Source of the DNA: Hirundichthys speculiger
Taxonomy: Eukaryota > Chordata > Actinopteri > Beloniformes > Exocoetidae
Direction: 5' to 3'
DNA length: 64,000 bases
Assembly: GCA_018398805.1 (NCBI GenBank)
Contig: JAGFBZ010000290.1
Span: 1,550,001 to 1,614,000 of the forward strand
How positions within the stretch are numbered: the first letter of the stretch is position 1; each line of letters starts with the position of its first letter. Below the pieces are notes generated by a model. That model worked only from the letters and a program-made list of their open reading frames with translations, made no database searches and had not been told where the DNA came from. Made by a program: the position numbers and the translations under genes. Shown in pieces: positions 10,415-22,367 of this stretch.

Positions 10415-13400
10415 ACATGCAAGCACCCGCAGATAAACAGGGAAGCTCCTGGAGTGGAGCCCATCCTGGAATTTTTAACAGGAAATGTATTTTACCTCTA
10501 AACAATAGCATAATGCACACACACTGAGTTACAGTGGACACACATAAGTAAACCCAAGAGGCCTCAGCAGCACTGGAGTAGAAGGTACTTTAACATGCAA
10601 GAAGTTAATGTCCATGGACTGAATCTAAAAGTGTGTTTGTTTGCATTCATGACTTTGCTTTTTTTGGAAATTAAAACCAGATTTGTGTGCCTGCACCTGT
10701 GCATATTTCCATTTGTGTGCCTGTCTGTCTGTGTGTGTATGAATTGGTTGATTGAACTAATCACATCTTGTTTATAATTCAGAACAATACATTTTCATTT
10801 TTAATTTGCTGCATTCATGTGCGGCAGCTGCCGCAGGTGTACACTTTGAAGCTGGAGCTCACATTCACAAGCTCACAGCTCTTCACTCAGCGACAAGCTG
10901 ATCAGAAGGCTGGACTCCACGGCTAAAATAACAAGTGTTTGAACACGTGAACGTGGGGAAAACTCTTCTCTGTCTCTGTTTATGTGTGTGGAGAGGGAGG
11001 CATCCTTGACTTCCTGAGGAAGTTCTTAGTGTTCCCAGTGTTGTCAGTTGACAGAGAGAAATGACATAGAATGAAAGAATATTTGCGTCACAGATCTCTT
11101 GGCAGCTGCGATGAAGAGCTATCAAAGATTTGGCTGAAAATTAGAGGGCTACTTTAAATAAAGGACAATAATTGCTCAACAGTTAAATTCAGCAGAAGTG
11201 TGAACCTAATCTGTCTCCAGATTCCTCTGCGGCCCAGGGAACAGTAATTATGTAGGTGGCAGGTTAATGTGAACATGCTCATGCTCTGTTAAGTGTAGTG
11301 ACTGCCTTTTGGATGTATAAAGAAACAATCCAGAGTCTCTGTAACTGGAAATATATTAAACACTGTGACATCATACATTTCCTTGAACAGTATGTTCTTT
11401 CAAATCTGTCTTATCACCATAAAACATTTTATATTTATTGCTCTCTTTTTAGCGGGTCTTTTATTTCTAATTACATCTGCTTTACGTGTTGTCATCCCAC
11501 TTAACAGCCAGAGGCCGCTTTAAAAGAGACTAAATTACTTGTTGCCTGCCAAATCCCATGGGTGTCTTCTAGACGCTTTGAAGTCGTGCAAGCCTTGTTG
11601 AGAAATGTGACATAAGACAGATTCAGTCTGCAACTCAGACGCTCAGATTTTCCAAATGTTGTAAATGTTTTCAAACACTGAGTGATTCCTGCAACCAGTT
11701 GCTGTAAAGCCTGCTTTTGCAAAATGAAAAAAAAAAGAGAAAGAAAAAAAAGCAGAAAACAAAAATGATGCAATTTTGTTTTGGAGTATCATCAAAATCT
11801 GTTGCAACTTGCAGCTCTTGTGAGGAAAAGGTGCAGTTTGTAATTGTTATTAGCTAAAGAGAAACTCATTTAAAACTGCAAGGTGAATGGAGACAATGTT
11901 TAAATGGTACACTTCCACAAATTGCAAGTCATACTTAGAGCAGATCAGCTGAACATAAAGTTAACACAAAGGTTAATCAGCAACGGGTCAGTAACTTGAA
12001 AAGCTTTTCAGAAATGGTTCAATACTATTAATAAAATGTGTATTTTAGTGATTCTAGATAACATGTCAATTAAGACATGGAACATAAGCGGCAGACAGTT
12101 CAACCACAGAGGTTTTTTGGGGGGAACAAACCCTTTTGCAGCATTGTGTGCAGCATTCTACGCTGAAATAGTAGTCGTAATTGTGTCCAGGGTAATTTGA
12201 TTGTTGCCTACGGCCGCAGCTTCCTCTGCAGCAACAGCTGTCACATAGTCTGAGTGTATCTTAAAAATCTCTGGTGTTACTGCAAATAATCTTATAGAAA
12301 GATTGATCGACGGACATGATAGGAGTACCCGGTGGAGGAAGAAGAAAAGAGTGACTACGGAGCGAGATGGAGCCTAGAGAATGGTGAGAGCATGTGGGTG
12401 TCTGTTCATGAACAGAGGAGCCAGATTAAAATAGAACAAGAGCCATATGACGACAGTGTGACTGTCAAACACCTGCAGCGGAGAGGCAGAAAGAAATGGA
12501 GACAGAGGGTGTCACAATGGGATGTAAGGGATAAATGGAAAGAAGGCAGGTGACAAAGGCAAAGGGATAAGGGTGTCAGGTGGGAATTGTGAATAGTGAG
12601 AATATGCAAAGCATTAGGGGGAACAGAGTGACAAAGAGTGATTCTTTGAATCAGACACAGATGAGTGAAAGGTTGGAACAAATGAAAAGAAGGTGATGAC
12701 GAATAATGGCAATCATTATTGTGGTTTCCCTGTCAGGGTTTGTGTAAGTTGGACAAAAGTGATGTCTTTCGCTCCCGTCAGTGTCCATTTTTCCTCCTCA
12801 CTCCTCACTGCAGCTAGAATGAGAGAAAATGTGCCAAAGTGTCATTGTCTGGAGCAAAGGTTTTACAGTTGCACATGCAGCACATTTGCTGCATTTGCAC
12901 AGAGTAGTTTTTGGGAGGCCATGATATTTAGACGCCCCTGATTGGCAGTTGTTGACATTTTAGGAGAGACCAGTCCCTCTAAAATCTGATGACAAACAGA
13001 GATATTCAAATTACACAGGGTTTTTTTTAGCCTTTTTTTTTTTAAAAGATTGCTTTTGAGTCTACGCCAGAAAACAACACAAAACGAAGGCTGGGACAGT
13101 AATCCACAGTGTTGTTTTGTATCAAATCACAGACATGGATGCAACCAAAGAGAGTCACTAACTGCATTTCATGAAGGGACCAGCTTGGCCAGTGAGGTCG
13201 CTGTGATCGCTAGTGTAACTATGGGAATGACAGCCAGTTCTACATTAGTAGCATTTCACTAACTAGAGACAACAGGAGCTCCAGAGGCCATGACTCAAAC
13301 AGTAGGAGAGAATGCTGACGCCACTCAAGCATGAGACACGTGGCAGTGAGACTCGCCTCTTTTACTCAGACACAGACAGCTGCTCATAAAGCAAGCTGAC

Positions 13401-14564
13401 AGCACAGTTATTAATTTCTCATTTAAAAAAAAAAACATTTCACAGTTCTAATCTGCGGAGATAAAACAGTATTTCAGCTGAGCAAAAGTTTGAGTGGGGT
13501 GTTGTAATTGCTAAATGCAGCGAGACCTGTGACATTAAACTTCAATTTCAGTGGACTGTATTTACAAAATAATCTGTTTAAATTGGACTTTGGCGTTTCA
13601 TGTCATTTTTTTGTCTTTATTGCTGCAACTGTGGCAAGAGAAGGCGTGTTGTTAACTTGTCCAGATAAGATGAAGCGACCCAAACTCAAACTCATCGTCA
13701 TAAGAGTTTTAAAGCATCATTCTTGGGTGTCTTAAGTTTATTCCACTGCATCTCTTCTTAGGTCTGATGGTGTCTGGATGTAATATAAAACAATTTTAGA
13801 CATACGTATATCAAAAAAAACGTAATACTTTTTCTTTTTGTTATTTTTTTGCTTTAATTTCTATTACATGTAATTTGCTTTAAGGCACTAATGCCTTTCT
13901 GGTGATTTTCATTTATATTTTCCTGTCCTTAAAGCAGAACAAAATAACTATCTGCATGAAATATCAGTTTAAATAGTCTTAAACATTTGACTATTTTATT
14001 GAGCTCTCAGACCCATCTGGGTCTGTTGTCCACAGAAACCGGGACGGCACGTCGTCGTGACAGCTGCATATCACTTTACACCGCTTCCTCACATAGCAAG
14101 AATAAATTTAGGTTAACTCAGAGTGATAATTCAATTTTGCATGGTGAACATCATGGCAGAGGTAAGTAAGAAACCAAAGAAAGAAATAACAGAGGAGGGA
14201 GAAAGAGAGAATATTGAGTGACTGAACAAAACAAGAGTAAATCTCAGGCAGACTTTCACTCAGTAAATAGCCTAAAAAAATGCAGCACACTGAATTGCCT
14301 GTTTGTTTACATCTATACAGAACCTTGAATAGATTGGAAAGGTAGTAAGCAAGAACGCTGGAGAAATCCAAGGATCTATGACTGTCTGCCATTGCAAAAA
14401 CATTTATTTATGCTTGTCAAGGCTTTCACAGAATTATACACTGATATTTGTTCCGTACATCTTCAGGTTTTCGTTGGGCTGCCTTTCTCCCTCAATTTAC
14501 CAGCTTGTATAAACACATTCAGTGTTGAATTGCGACTGTCATAAAAACTACTGCACCCAGCCCG

Positions 14565-14579
14565 CCAGCAGGGGGTGCT
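14565..14579 (+). promoter_or_regulatory. candidate CTCF-type motif
   Basis: CCAGCAGGGGGTGCT matches the vertebrate CTCF core consensus with one difference (T where C is preferred). Motif matching by eye only; no occupancy is implied. Confidence 0.35.
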
Positions 14580-14627
14580 AATAATCTCAACATTAAAAAT
14601 CTGCTCCGGATATAAAGCTATAAATGT

Positions 14628-15100
14628 CATGGTGTGGGGTTTTTCTGTGTTCCTACTTCATCTGTTTTGTGTTTTGTTGTTTTGCCAATGTGATTTCGTG
14701 GAATTTATATTCCTCATTTGTTAAAGGTTTGTTTGTTTTTTGTTGCCTTTATTAAGACTCATCTCTGCTCTTTTGTGGGTTTACAGATTGCTTTACTTTC
14801 TGTCTTATTTTGAAAGTGTTATTCACTGTGTGTTAGTTTAATATAACTTCCCCTGTTCTTTTAACTTTATTGTCCAGACCTGTGTCTTGTCAGCCCCTGT
14901 GTCCACATAATGTCTTGACCATTCTTGCTTTCATGCTGGTCGACTGTTATTTAATTAGCCTTGCTCCCTGTGCTGCATCTCATCGTATTATCTCTCGCTT
15001 TTTGTTTTCGTTTTGTTGTCATTGTTGTTTGGGATCATTCGTTTTTGGATTTCCTGCTTCTTCTTTGTTTAAGGACTTTTGGTAGAAGCAAAAGTGGTTC
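14628..15100 (+). repeat. possible T-rich fish interspersed repeat
   Basis: The block beginning ATGTCATGGTGTGGGG and running through T-rich phrases (GTTTTGTTGTTTTGCC, CCTGTGTCTTGTCAGCCCC) looks like the reverse-oriented relative of 62852-63245, which ends CCACACCATAAC. Family unknown. Confidence 0.35.
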
Positions 15101-16288
15101 TAGTTTACTGCCTCTCAGTCAGCTCCATTTAGGGTCCATTCAGAAATTGAAAGTCCTTTGTGCTGCTTTAATTTTGGTATGAATATATGGCACAAAGTCT
15201 AACAAATGTTTTGGAGTCTTAACCTGGAAAAAAGTAAAATTAAGTTGTAAAAGTAATTTTAGAATTCCGATCTCTATGTGAAAGTCTTACATTTTGTGCC
15301 TTGACCACCTCTTCATCCTCTGAATTCTCACGTAGTAATGTTGATGCTTATTTGTACACATTTTCAAATGTGGTACAGGGGTATTCAACAAGTGCATTGA
15401 AACACATCTGGTTTACAGAGATCACAGTGAATTAACTATTTGAAAAATAATGGAATTTACACCTCATGAACTCAGCTCTTTATTGCTAACTGTTTTTTTC
15501 CTCCCTCTGTCTTATTTAATTAAAAGACAATATAGATGAGACCTGAGGAGGACTCTGGAGAAGCTTAACCAGCTTTGCACTAACTGCTAGACCACTGTTG
15601 GAATATAAATGTATGGTTTTACAGCATCTGTGCTACAAATAAGTCATAGATAGATGTTAGTTCGCGTAAGATCTGGCCATGGGGTTAAATTATGACTTCA
15701 AATCTTACCAAAGAGAGATAAGAGTTATTTTAATTGTTCATTTGAAACATATTGGAGCACAGGAACCTCAGAGAACAGACCGGATTCAAACCTTTCCTAA
15801 AATACTGCAGCTATTATCTGTTTCCTCTGAGCAATGTGTAAATTTCATCAGCAGACAGTTTTTTGTCCTAATGAGATTGACTTTCCACGTGTTGTCTGTC
15901 GGATTTTTGTTTCACGCTCTTCCTGTCCATCTTCCACTTCCCTTGGGGGATACTGAGGAAATATTTAAATATAAATTACAGTCTGGTCTGTTGGCTGGTC
16001 TCAGTTTAAAAAATTTCACTCAGATCTCTTGACTCGTCTCTCCACACACCCAACATAAACCACACACACACATCACGCACCAGGATCCACATGTTTTCCC
16101 CTGGTCCCTCCCCAGTGGTAGGTCAGTCTTATTACGGCCAGAGCTGCGTTTTGTTCCGTCACCACTTCACTGACTACTTTTGTACATCTGTGTGAGAGAA
16201 TTGGGAAATGGGAATTGTGAATATGTCTGTGCATGTGAATATTGTGTGCATGTGTGTGTATCAGGGGGCCCTTCTTCATGGCTTGGCT

Positions 16289-16357
16289 GTATTCTACAGT
16301 GCATGTGTCTCCAGTATGTTAGTGATGCTACTGGAGACTCAGCTCTGTTGGAATAAC
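16289..16357 (+). ncRNA. mir139: miR-139 precursor hairpin
   Basis: The 5' arm 16293-16315 (TCTACAGTGCATGTGTCTCC + AGT) matches miR-139-5p, with T in place of C at one position compared with the human form. The 3' arm 16332-16354 begins TGGAGACTCAGCTCTGTTGG and matches the miR-139-3p layout. The arms pair across a 16-nt loop (16316-16331). In other vertebrates mir-139 lies in an intron of PDE2A on the same strand; here it sits 9.6 kb upstream of the first recognised pde2a exon, same strand. This implies that the pde2a primary transcript starts left of 16.3 kb, or that the microRNA has its own promoter. Confidence 0.96.
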
Positions 16358-19300
16358 AACCAGGACCCAATGCAGCACTACTAACCCCCCTGCAGCCGTG
16401 CTGTGTGTGCTCAGATGTCAGTGACCAGGCTTCTTTTTGTTTTGTTTTTTTACTCCAAGGAACAACCCACAGATGAGCTGATTTGCTTCTTTTTAGCCTC
16501 CATTTGTCGCTTTTCTTTGTCTCTCTCGCTTTATCGACTGAAGGACGACAGGCAAAAATCAATCTGGATCAATAAGTCATTTAAGATAAATGTTAAGAGA
16601 AAAGTCTAACAGTGTGCCTCTTGTCAGCTTAAATATCCACTTATAAACATGCAGCCAGTCAAGTTAGCAAGCTGTTGAATCAGTGGGCTTGTCAGAACTA
16701 ATGAATGGTAGAGTTTAGCTAAATATCTATAGGTGGGGGAAAGATGCTTTTAATCATCTACAAGTGGATTGCAGATGATTACTAACCATGCCCTCGCTGT
16801 TAAATCAAGATTGCACCTCTCTAAATGTAGATTGGCTTGGTGTTGGAAGGTTCAGTGAGCAACGTAGTAGCATAAATAAATTTTAAAAAATTAAAAATAA
16901 AAATAAATAAATAGAAAAAAATACCAGAGGTACCCAAAAAGCTTCAAATAAACCATTAAATTCCTGGACCAACACTTTACCTGAGATGGATCGTTGTATA
17001 ATGTGACTAATCAGCTAACTGACAGCTAACTGACTAATCGAATCTGGTTCTCAATGGAATTTATGTTGATTAATGAGTGTAATCAAGCACCAAATAATAT
17101 GTTAATGAAATGAAGGTACTGTGAAAATCCTTATTCCAACAGTTTTTACTTTGGTCATTAATACATTGATAAATTTGAGATGTACCAAATGATGAGCAGG
17201 GTTTCATCAGCTCTAAGATACATCAGTCCGTCCATTTTCTCTATCACTTCATCATGGTTGCAGGGAGGTTGAAGAAGAAAACCCACACAGGCACAGGGAG
17301 ACGTTTGTAAAAAGGAACAACTGACATTTGGGACAGAGAGTAAAGACTGTACAGTGTCACTCTGAGATATCAGACAATAAATTCATTTACCAAAACAATT
17401 TATTCATTGAGATAAGCCTTTGTTCTGTGGAAAACTGACATCAAAGGTGTTGTATGCCATATTAAAAACATCCAGTTTTCTGGGTTTTATGGCTGGGGAT
17501 GGAGGGGGGGGGGGGGGGGGGGCAGAGGAAGATACAAATTAAATGTGACAAATTTGACTGGGAAATTTTGTTAAATGAATTGTCTAAAATTAAAATGCAG
17601 CACACATGCAGATTTAACTAGTTAACTGGACTAGAGTGGTTTCATGAAATCTTCCCAGGCTCTCCCACAAACTGACTGAATGATGATTTCAGTTTCAAAT
17701 ATTTCCTTCAAGCAAGTTTCAAAATATGGAGGCACACATCGTATGCTGCTGAAAATGTAGCCTCAATTCTTACTTGAACCATTTTACCTACTTCAGCTAC
17801 TATATAATCCTTTAAACCTCACACACCTTATATGCATACGTGGACGGCATTGCCTCCATCATCTTTCTATGCTCAAATGTTTGCATGTTAATGAACACGG
17901 GCTGAATTAAACTGTGTAAATGAGGTTGGTCAACTTTGTCCTGAAGTTCTGCACTCTGGTCATTCAACACTGAAATCAAGTGGCTTTGGTTTTGTACCAG
18001 AAACAACAGAAAATCCCATCCTTTAAAACATCTAATAATGTACCTAGATCCTTTAACTTTGGTGGGCAGGTGTCCTGGGACTGTGGTCCAGTCATCTGTT
18101 CAACATTTTCCACAGCATAAGGCTATGTTCCCTGGACACTTTGTAGACACCTTGACAGAATCAGCCCACAGCTTACAGTTTAATTTCCCAACATATTCAA
18201 TGTAATTCCCATCGATGTACAGTAATTTCTTATATGACACTTCCCCATTCTTATTAGCACCTAAATGTTGGTACAAGGGAACAAGAGACTAGCAACTGGG
18301 ATTTTGGTACAGAGAAGGAAATCATATTGTAAGTACTGGGTACCTATTATAGATGAAAGAAACGATAAACAATTGATTGAAGGCATGTCAGAAACAACCA
18401 TCATCCAGGTTGCTGTGACGGGCCTATGTGAGTTCACAGTCAGTACGCATGGTTGACTCCGGTGCCGTGCTGGATTTCCAGCGTAACTGCAAAAAAACAA
18501 AAATCGGGTTTGTCCAGAGATCTAATCGACATTTCTCTGGATCTAACAGAGGCACAGCTTTCACTCTCAACCACACTAACAGTAGGGCTTCTAGCCAATC
18601 AGAAATAAGGTGGGAGCGGGCCTTGACAGGTAATTTTTTTTTTTTTTTTGATTAAAAATGAATCTTTTGTCCTTTTGTCAATAGTTAGGCTACTAATCAA
18701 ATCTTAGTTTACTTTGGAGTACTGTCGCCACCTCCTGGCCTTTATTGGTATTGATATAAGAGCAATAAATAAGTAGGCAGGTAAGTGATTAATTAAAAGC
18801 AGGGGTGGGTTACTGAATGGCCCTACGTGGCCCAGGGGCCCTAAAGCTCAGGGGGCCTTGAAACTTGGGTCTCTGTGCAAAGATGCTAATGTACAGTAGG
18901 GTCATGTGTGAATGTTCTTTTATTTCCACATAATTTACCAGAATCTATCATTTAAGAGGCTATTTTCCAAAATATTCTCCCAGGGTTTTTTTTTTTTCTT
19001 TTTTTTTTGCGGTTTGTTTAAATCACGCAGTAACAAACTGTACCCTGTTTTATGGTTGTGCTTTTACTGTTTTTTATGAAGATACATTTTCATATTTAGA
19101 CTGCAATTTCCATCCCAATTGGTATGAGTAAAGGTTCAGTTAGAAAAAGATTTTTATTTTTTTTATTTCTATGTGATAAGGGCCATTTCCCTGGATGACC
19201 CTTGGATGAAAATCCAAGGGTTGCTGTTTTTCAAAGAGAAAATGTTATCCTCTGCTCTGCTACAGCAATGACAGAATAAAGGATCCTTTTAATTTCCTTT

Positions 19301-21682
19301 TCACTTTTAATTTCACAATGATGTCCGTTTTATGTCCAATTGCTGAATGTCTGCTGTCTAATAATTTTCCAATCACACCATAGAATAGAAGACAAATGCA
19401 TGTGTCAAAAACGTGTTTCCACATTTTGAGTGAGGCAGAGCAGCACATTGTCAACTGTTAACCAGGAGTCCACTCATAGATGCTCAGTACTTGCAAAACA
19501 CTTACAGAATAAGTCATTCCAACTTTCCTTTATATAAATAAATACCCCTAGGTCTCTTCTGACATCCGTGCTGCCTCTGTGCTCAGCAGCTCATTCGGCG
19601 ATACTTCAGAAAACGCCAGTTCAAGTGAGATGGCTGAATTTGCAAACTACGACAAAAAGGCACTGCCAGTGTCACTGTCAGTGCTTTTTCAGTTTTATAT
19701 GACATCAGCGAAGCAGTCATTTGATTTCATTTCATATAATGAATAAATACAGGCTCAGAAATCTTTTCAGAGAGTGGAACTTTTGCCGAGAATATTTTGA
19801 CATTTAAAATATTTATATAAAACAATGGGGAATTAGATTGTTTTTGATGAGATTCTGTCTGAATAAAAGCTTTATTTTTCTCTTCAATAAAATAAAAAAT
19901 GAAATACAAAGGGTGGTAAACTGCTCATTGACTATTATTTTTCATTTGTTGTGACTGTCTGATTACTGTCAAACCTGCATGTTCTTTTTAAATATCAATC
20001 AAATATATTTTTTCAATTATATTTTTCTCTCCTACATTGTGCATATTCCATGTCACTAGTGTGCCCCTCTGGGACTTTAATCTCTTTGGGCACTCCTGAT
20101 TCACATGAACCACCTCCACCAGCACAACTTACAATCAAGGCGAGAGCTGAGTACCAGAGTTGGTTTTAATAGCTGTGGGAAATAATTTTGTTTTAATCAG
20201 CTGGAAATACCAAAGCAAATTAAACATGCACACGTGAGGCAATTTCAGGGCAGTTACTCGTCAGAACGAGTACAACTCCAAACAATATAGTGTCCAGGAA
20301 AATTTTACTCTCCAGGCAGACACAGCAGGATAAAGCAAACCTTAGAAAGAATATGCAAATATTATCGGACCAAGTTCTGCTCAGTAGGAAATTATCTTGA
20401 GTCTACACGGAGCTGATTCTGCTCTATCCTGCTAGCTACGGCTCTGCCCATGTAGACTTAATTAAACTTTTCAGTGAGTTGTCCTCCTGGAGTTATGCTG
20501 GTTCCCTCTCTATTAACTCAGACTGATGACTGCCCTAGTTGAAAAAACGATTAATGAAAGAGTAAAATTTCACCCCTGTTCTTACTTCCGTCCTTACATC
20601 TATTGGCAGGTTTGGCCTTGTTTAACAGTCAAGCTCTTCTTCTCTCTAATCTCATTTTCATGCCAGTATAGCTGTAGGCCGATCACTACATTTGGCTTTT
20701 GCACAAGCTGCCATGTAGTCTCACTGGGTCGTTTCAGGCTTAAGCGCTCCTCTGAAGGGCATGTTCAGCGTAGCTCTTGCAGGAGAGGGACACATGCTTT
20801 TGACACCAAGTATTCTCCTGTCCATATGTGAGAAAAGTTGCACTAATGAAGGATGTAGAAAACATTTTCCCATGTAATTTTAATAAACAACTAGCAAATT
20901 ATGCTGAAATTGTTTTAATGGCTACCTGTTACCAGTCAGCACCCACTGCCCTCAGTATTCTAAATGACAGCTTTGTGGGAGCAGCGTGATGTTAAAAATG
21001 TCAGATGAAGCACTTTTGAGTTTGAGCTGAGCTTAAATAGCTTGCATGACTGTTTGACGAGTAAAATGTGTGTGTTTGTGTTTGAGGGGGTGTGTGGGAA
21101 AGATAAGAGAGAGAGGAGTCAGTCTTTAGTTATGCTGATCACAGGTACCCTTCAAAATGTCAGAGCGCTGCACGTGATTTGGGAGAGCGGCAGATGAAAA
21201 CAACTGCAAAGCTTTCACCCCCAGGAAAAGAGAAGCGGAAGTGGTACTAAAGGAGCAGCTCAGTAAAAATCAAGGGGTTAGAGCAGAATCCTACATGAGA
21301 AAAATTGGAAAGGTGTGGAGGAAACATAGAAAGAAACAGGTTAGACAAAAGGAGAAGGGGAATAAGCTCCTAACTAAGTTTTGGAAATGATCTGTAGCCT
21401 GTTGTAGCCAGGACAGTTCTACCTTCCCAATATGAGCGCAGCACTATAACAAATTCATCATGACAGTAATCTTTTAAATAGGATCAACATGGGATCTAGG
21501 AGAGCATTTTTTTTAATTAAATAAATCATTTAGTCAGAACCAATTTACAATTTCTGTGCTCTGTTGGGGCATTTTCAAATCATTATAGGTAAAGATTTAA
21601 GCCAAACTCACGGAGATTGAAATGACACGAAAGAAAACCTGCTGGACTAACTGTTATGCTCCAAAAGCTGACATCTTTTAGA
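16358..21682. other. probable pde2a intron sequence
   Basis: No coding exon recognised. It contains a 19-nt G run (17504-17522) and several T tracts. A short Pro-rich frame at 20050-20180 was considered as a 5' exon and rejected. Confidence 0.5.
17504..17522. repeat. poly-G tract, 19 nt
   Basis: Uninterrupted G run; length in an assembly is often unreliable. Confidence 0.85.
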
Positions 21683-21690
21683 CATTAGAC

Positions 21691-22359
21691 CACATGTGTC
21701 AAACACAAGGCCCGCAGGCCAAATGTTGCCCACCACATCACTTTATGTGGCCCTCGAGAGATTGTGCATTATTGGCTTACATATTAAACCAATATTATAA
21801 GACTTAATATAAGCTTACACCGCTTTAAAGCCAATATTGACAATAAACTCCATCTCCTACAATGCATTTCGTCGTTACCCCCAACGATAACAGTATATCA
21901 CCATTAACAGACATCAAGACGATTTTCAGAACTAATGGACTTAAGAAAAACCTCTACAAATTAACCCCAACATGTCCAAGAAAAGACAAATTGATGCACA
22001 AGGAATTCAGTTTCATGAATGATGGGAAAACAAATACAAGTTTGTACCTCAAGGTGAAAAAACAGTATGTCTTTTGTGTTTGTGAGGCGGTGTCAGTCGG
22101 CATTTTGACAGCAAACACGGAGCTAAGTATGCTAAATTTAGCTCAAGAAAAAAAAATTGCTTTAAACATCACCTGTGCGAGAGCAGGTTTACAACCACAA
22201 ACCCTGAGTTTGATATTATAATGAGTTAAATATTTGAAACTTGAACACATCATAAAAACAGAAACCGTTATTTTGTTACATTCATGCCGTCAATCTGGCC
22301 CTTCGAGGGGAACCATGATGCTGATGTGGCCCTCAGTGAAAATGAGTCTGACACCCCTG
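21691..22359 (+). mobile_element. hAT transposon relic, 669 bp, with intact 8-bp target duplication
   Basis: The ends are inverted relatives: CACATGTGTCAAAC on the left and, reverse complemented, CAGGGGTGTCAGAC on the right. The 8-bp word CATTAGAC is present directly outside both ends (21683-21690 and 22360-22367), the size expected for hAT. The interior + frame from 21972 reads MSKKRQIDAQGIQFHE, stop, WENKYKFVPQGEKTVCLLCL, stop: the amino terminus of a zinc-finger hAT transposase (GTF2IRD2/ZBED-like) broken by in-frame stops. The catalytic region is absent, so this is an internally deleted, inactive copy. Confidence 0.88.
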
Positions 22360-22367
22360 CATTAGAC

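Larger units (their letters stand above)
8780..14560. other. non-coding stretch
   Basis: No exon recognised. It holds a 44-nt poly-T (10094-10137), an (AC)n microsatellite (10376-10414) and a 16-bp palindrome with E-box centre (10820-10835). A Cys-rich 89-codon frame at 9499-9768 has no recognised relative or splice context. Confidence 0.5.

Noticed and set aside
12332..12553. Acidic/basic 73-codon frame MEEEEKSDYGARWSLENGE
   Set aside because: Purine-rich low-complexity sequence; no family resemblance and no splice context.
18726..18740. CTCF-like reverse motif (GGCCAGGAGGTGGCG)
   Set aside because: Two or more deviations from consensus; common in fish repeats.
20050..20181. Short + frame MSLVCPSGTLISLGTPDSHE followed by PPPPAQLTIK, considered as the pde2a N-terminal exon because human has DEPPPPPQ there
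   Set aside because: No donor at the needed phase (only GC after AAG or a weak GTACCA), and the similarity is limited to a proline run.
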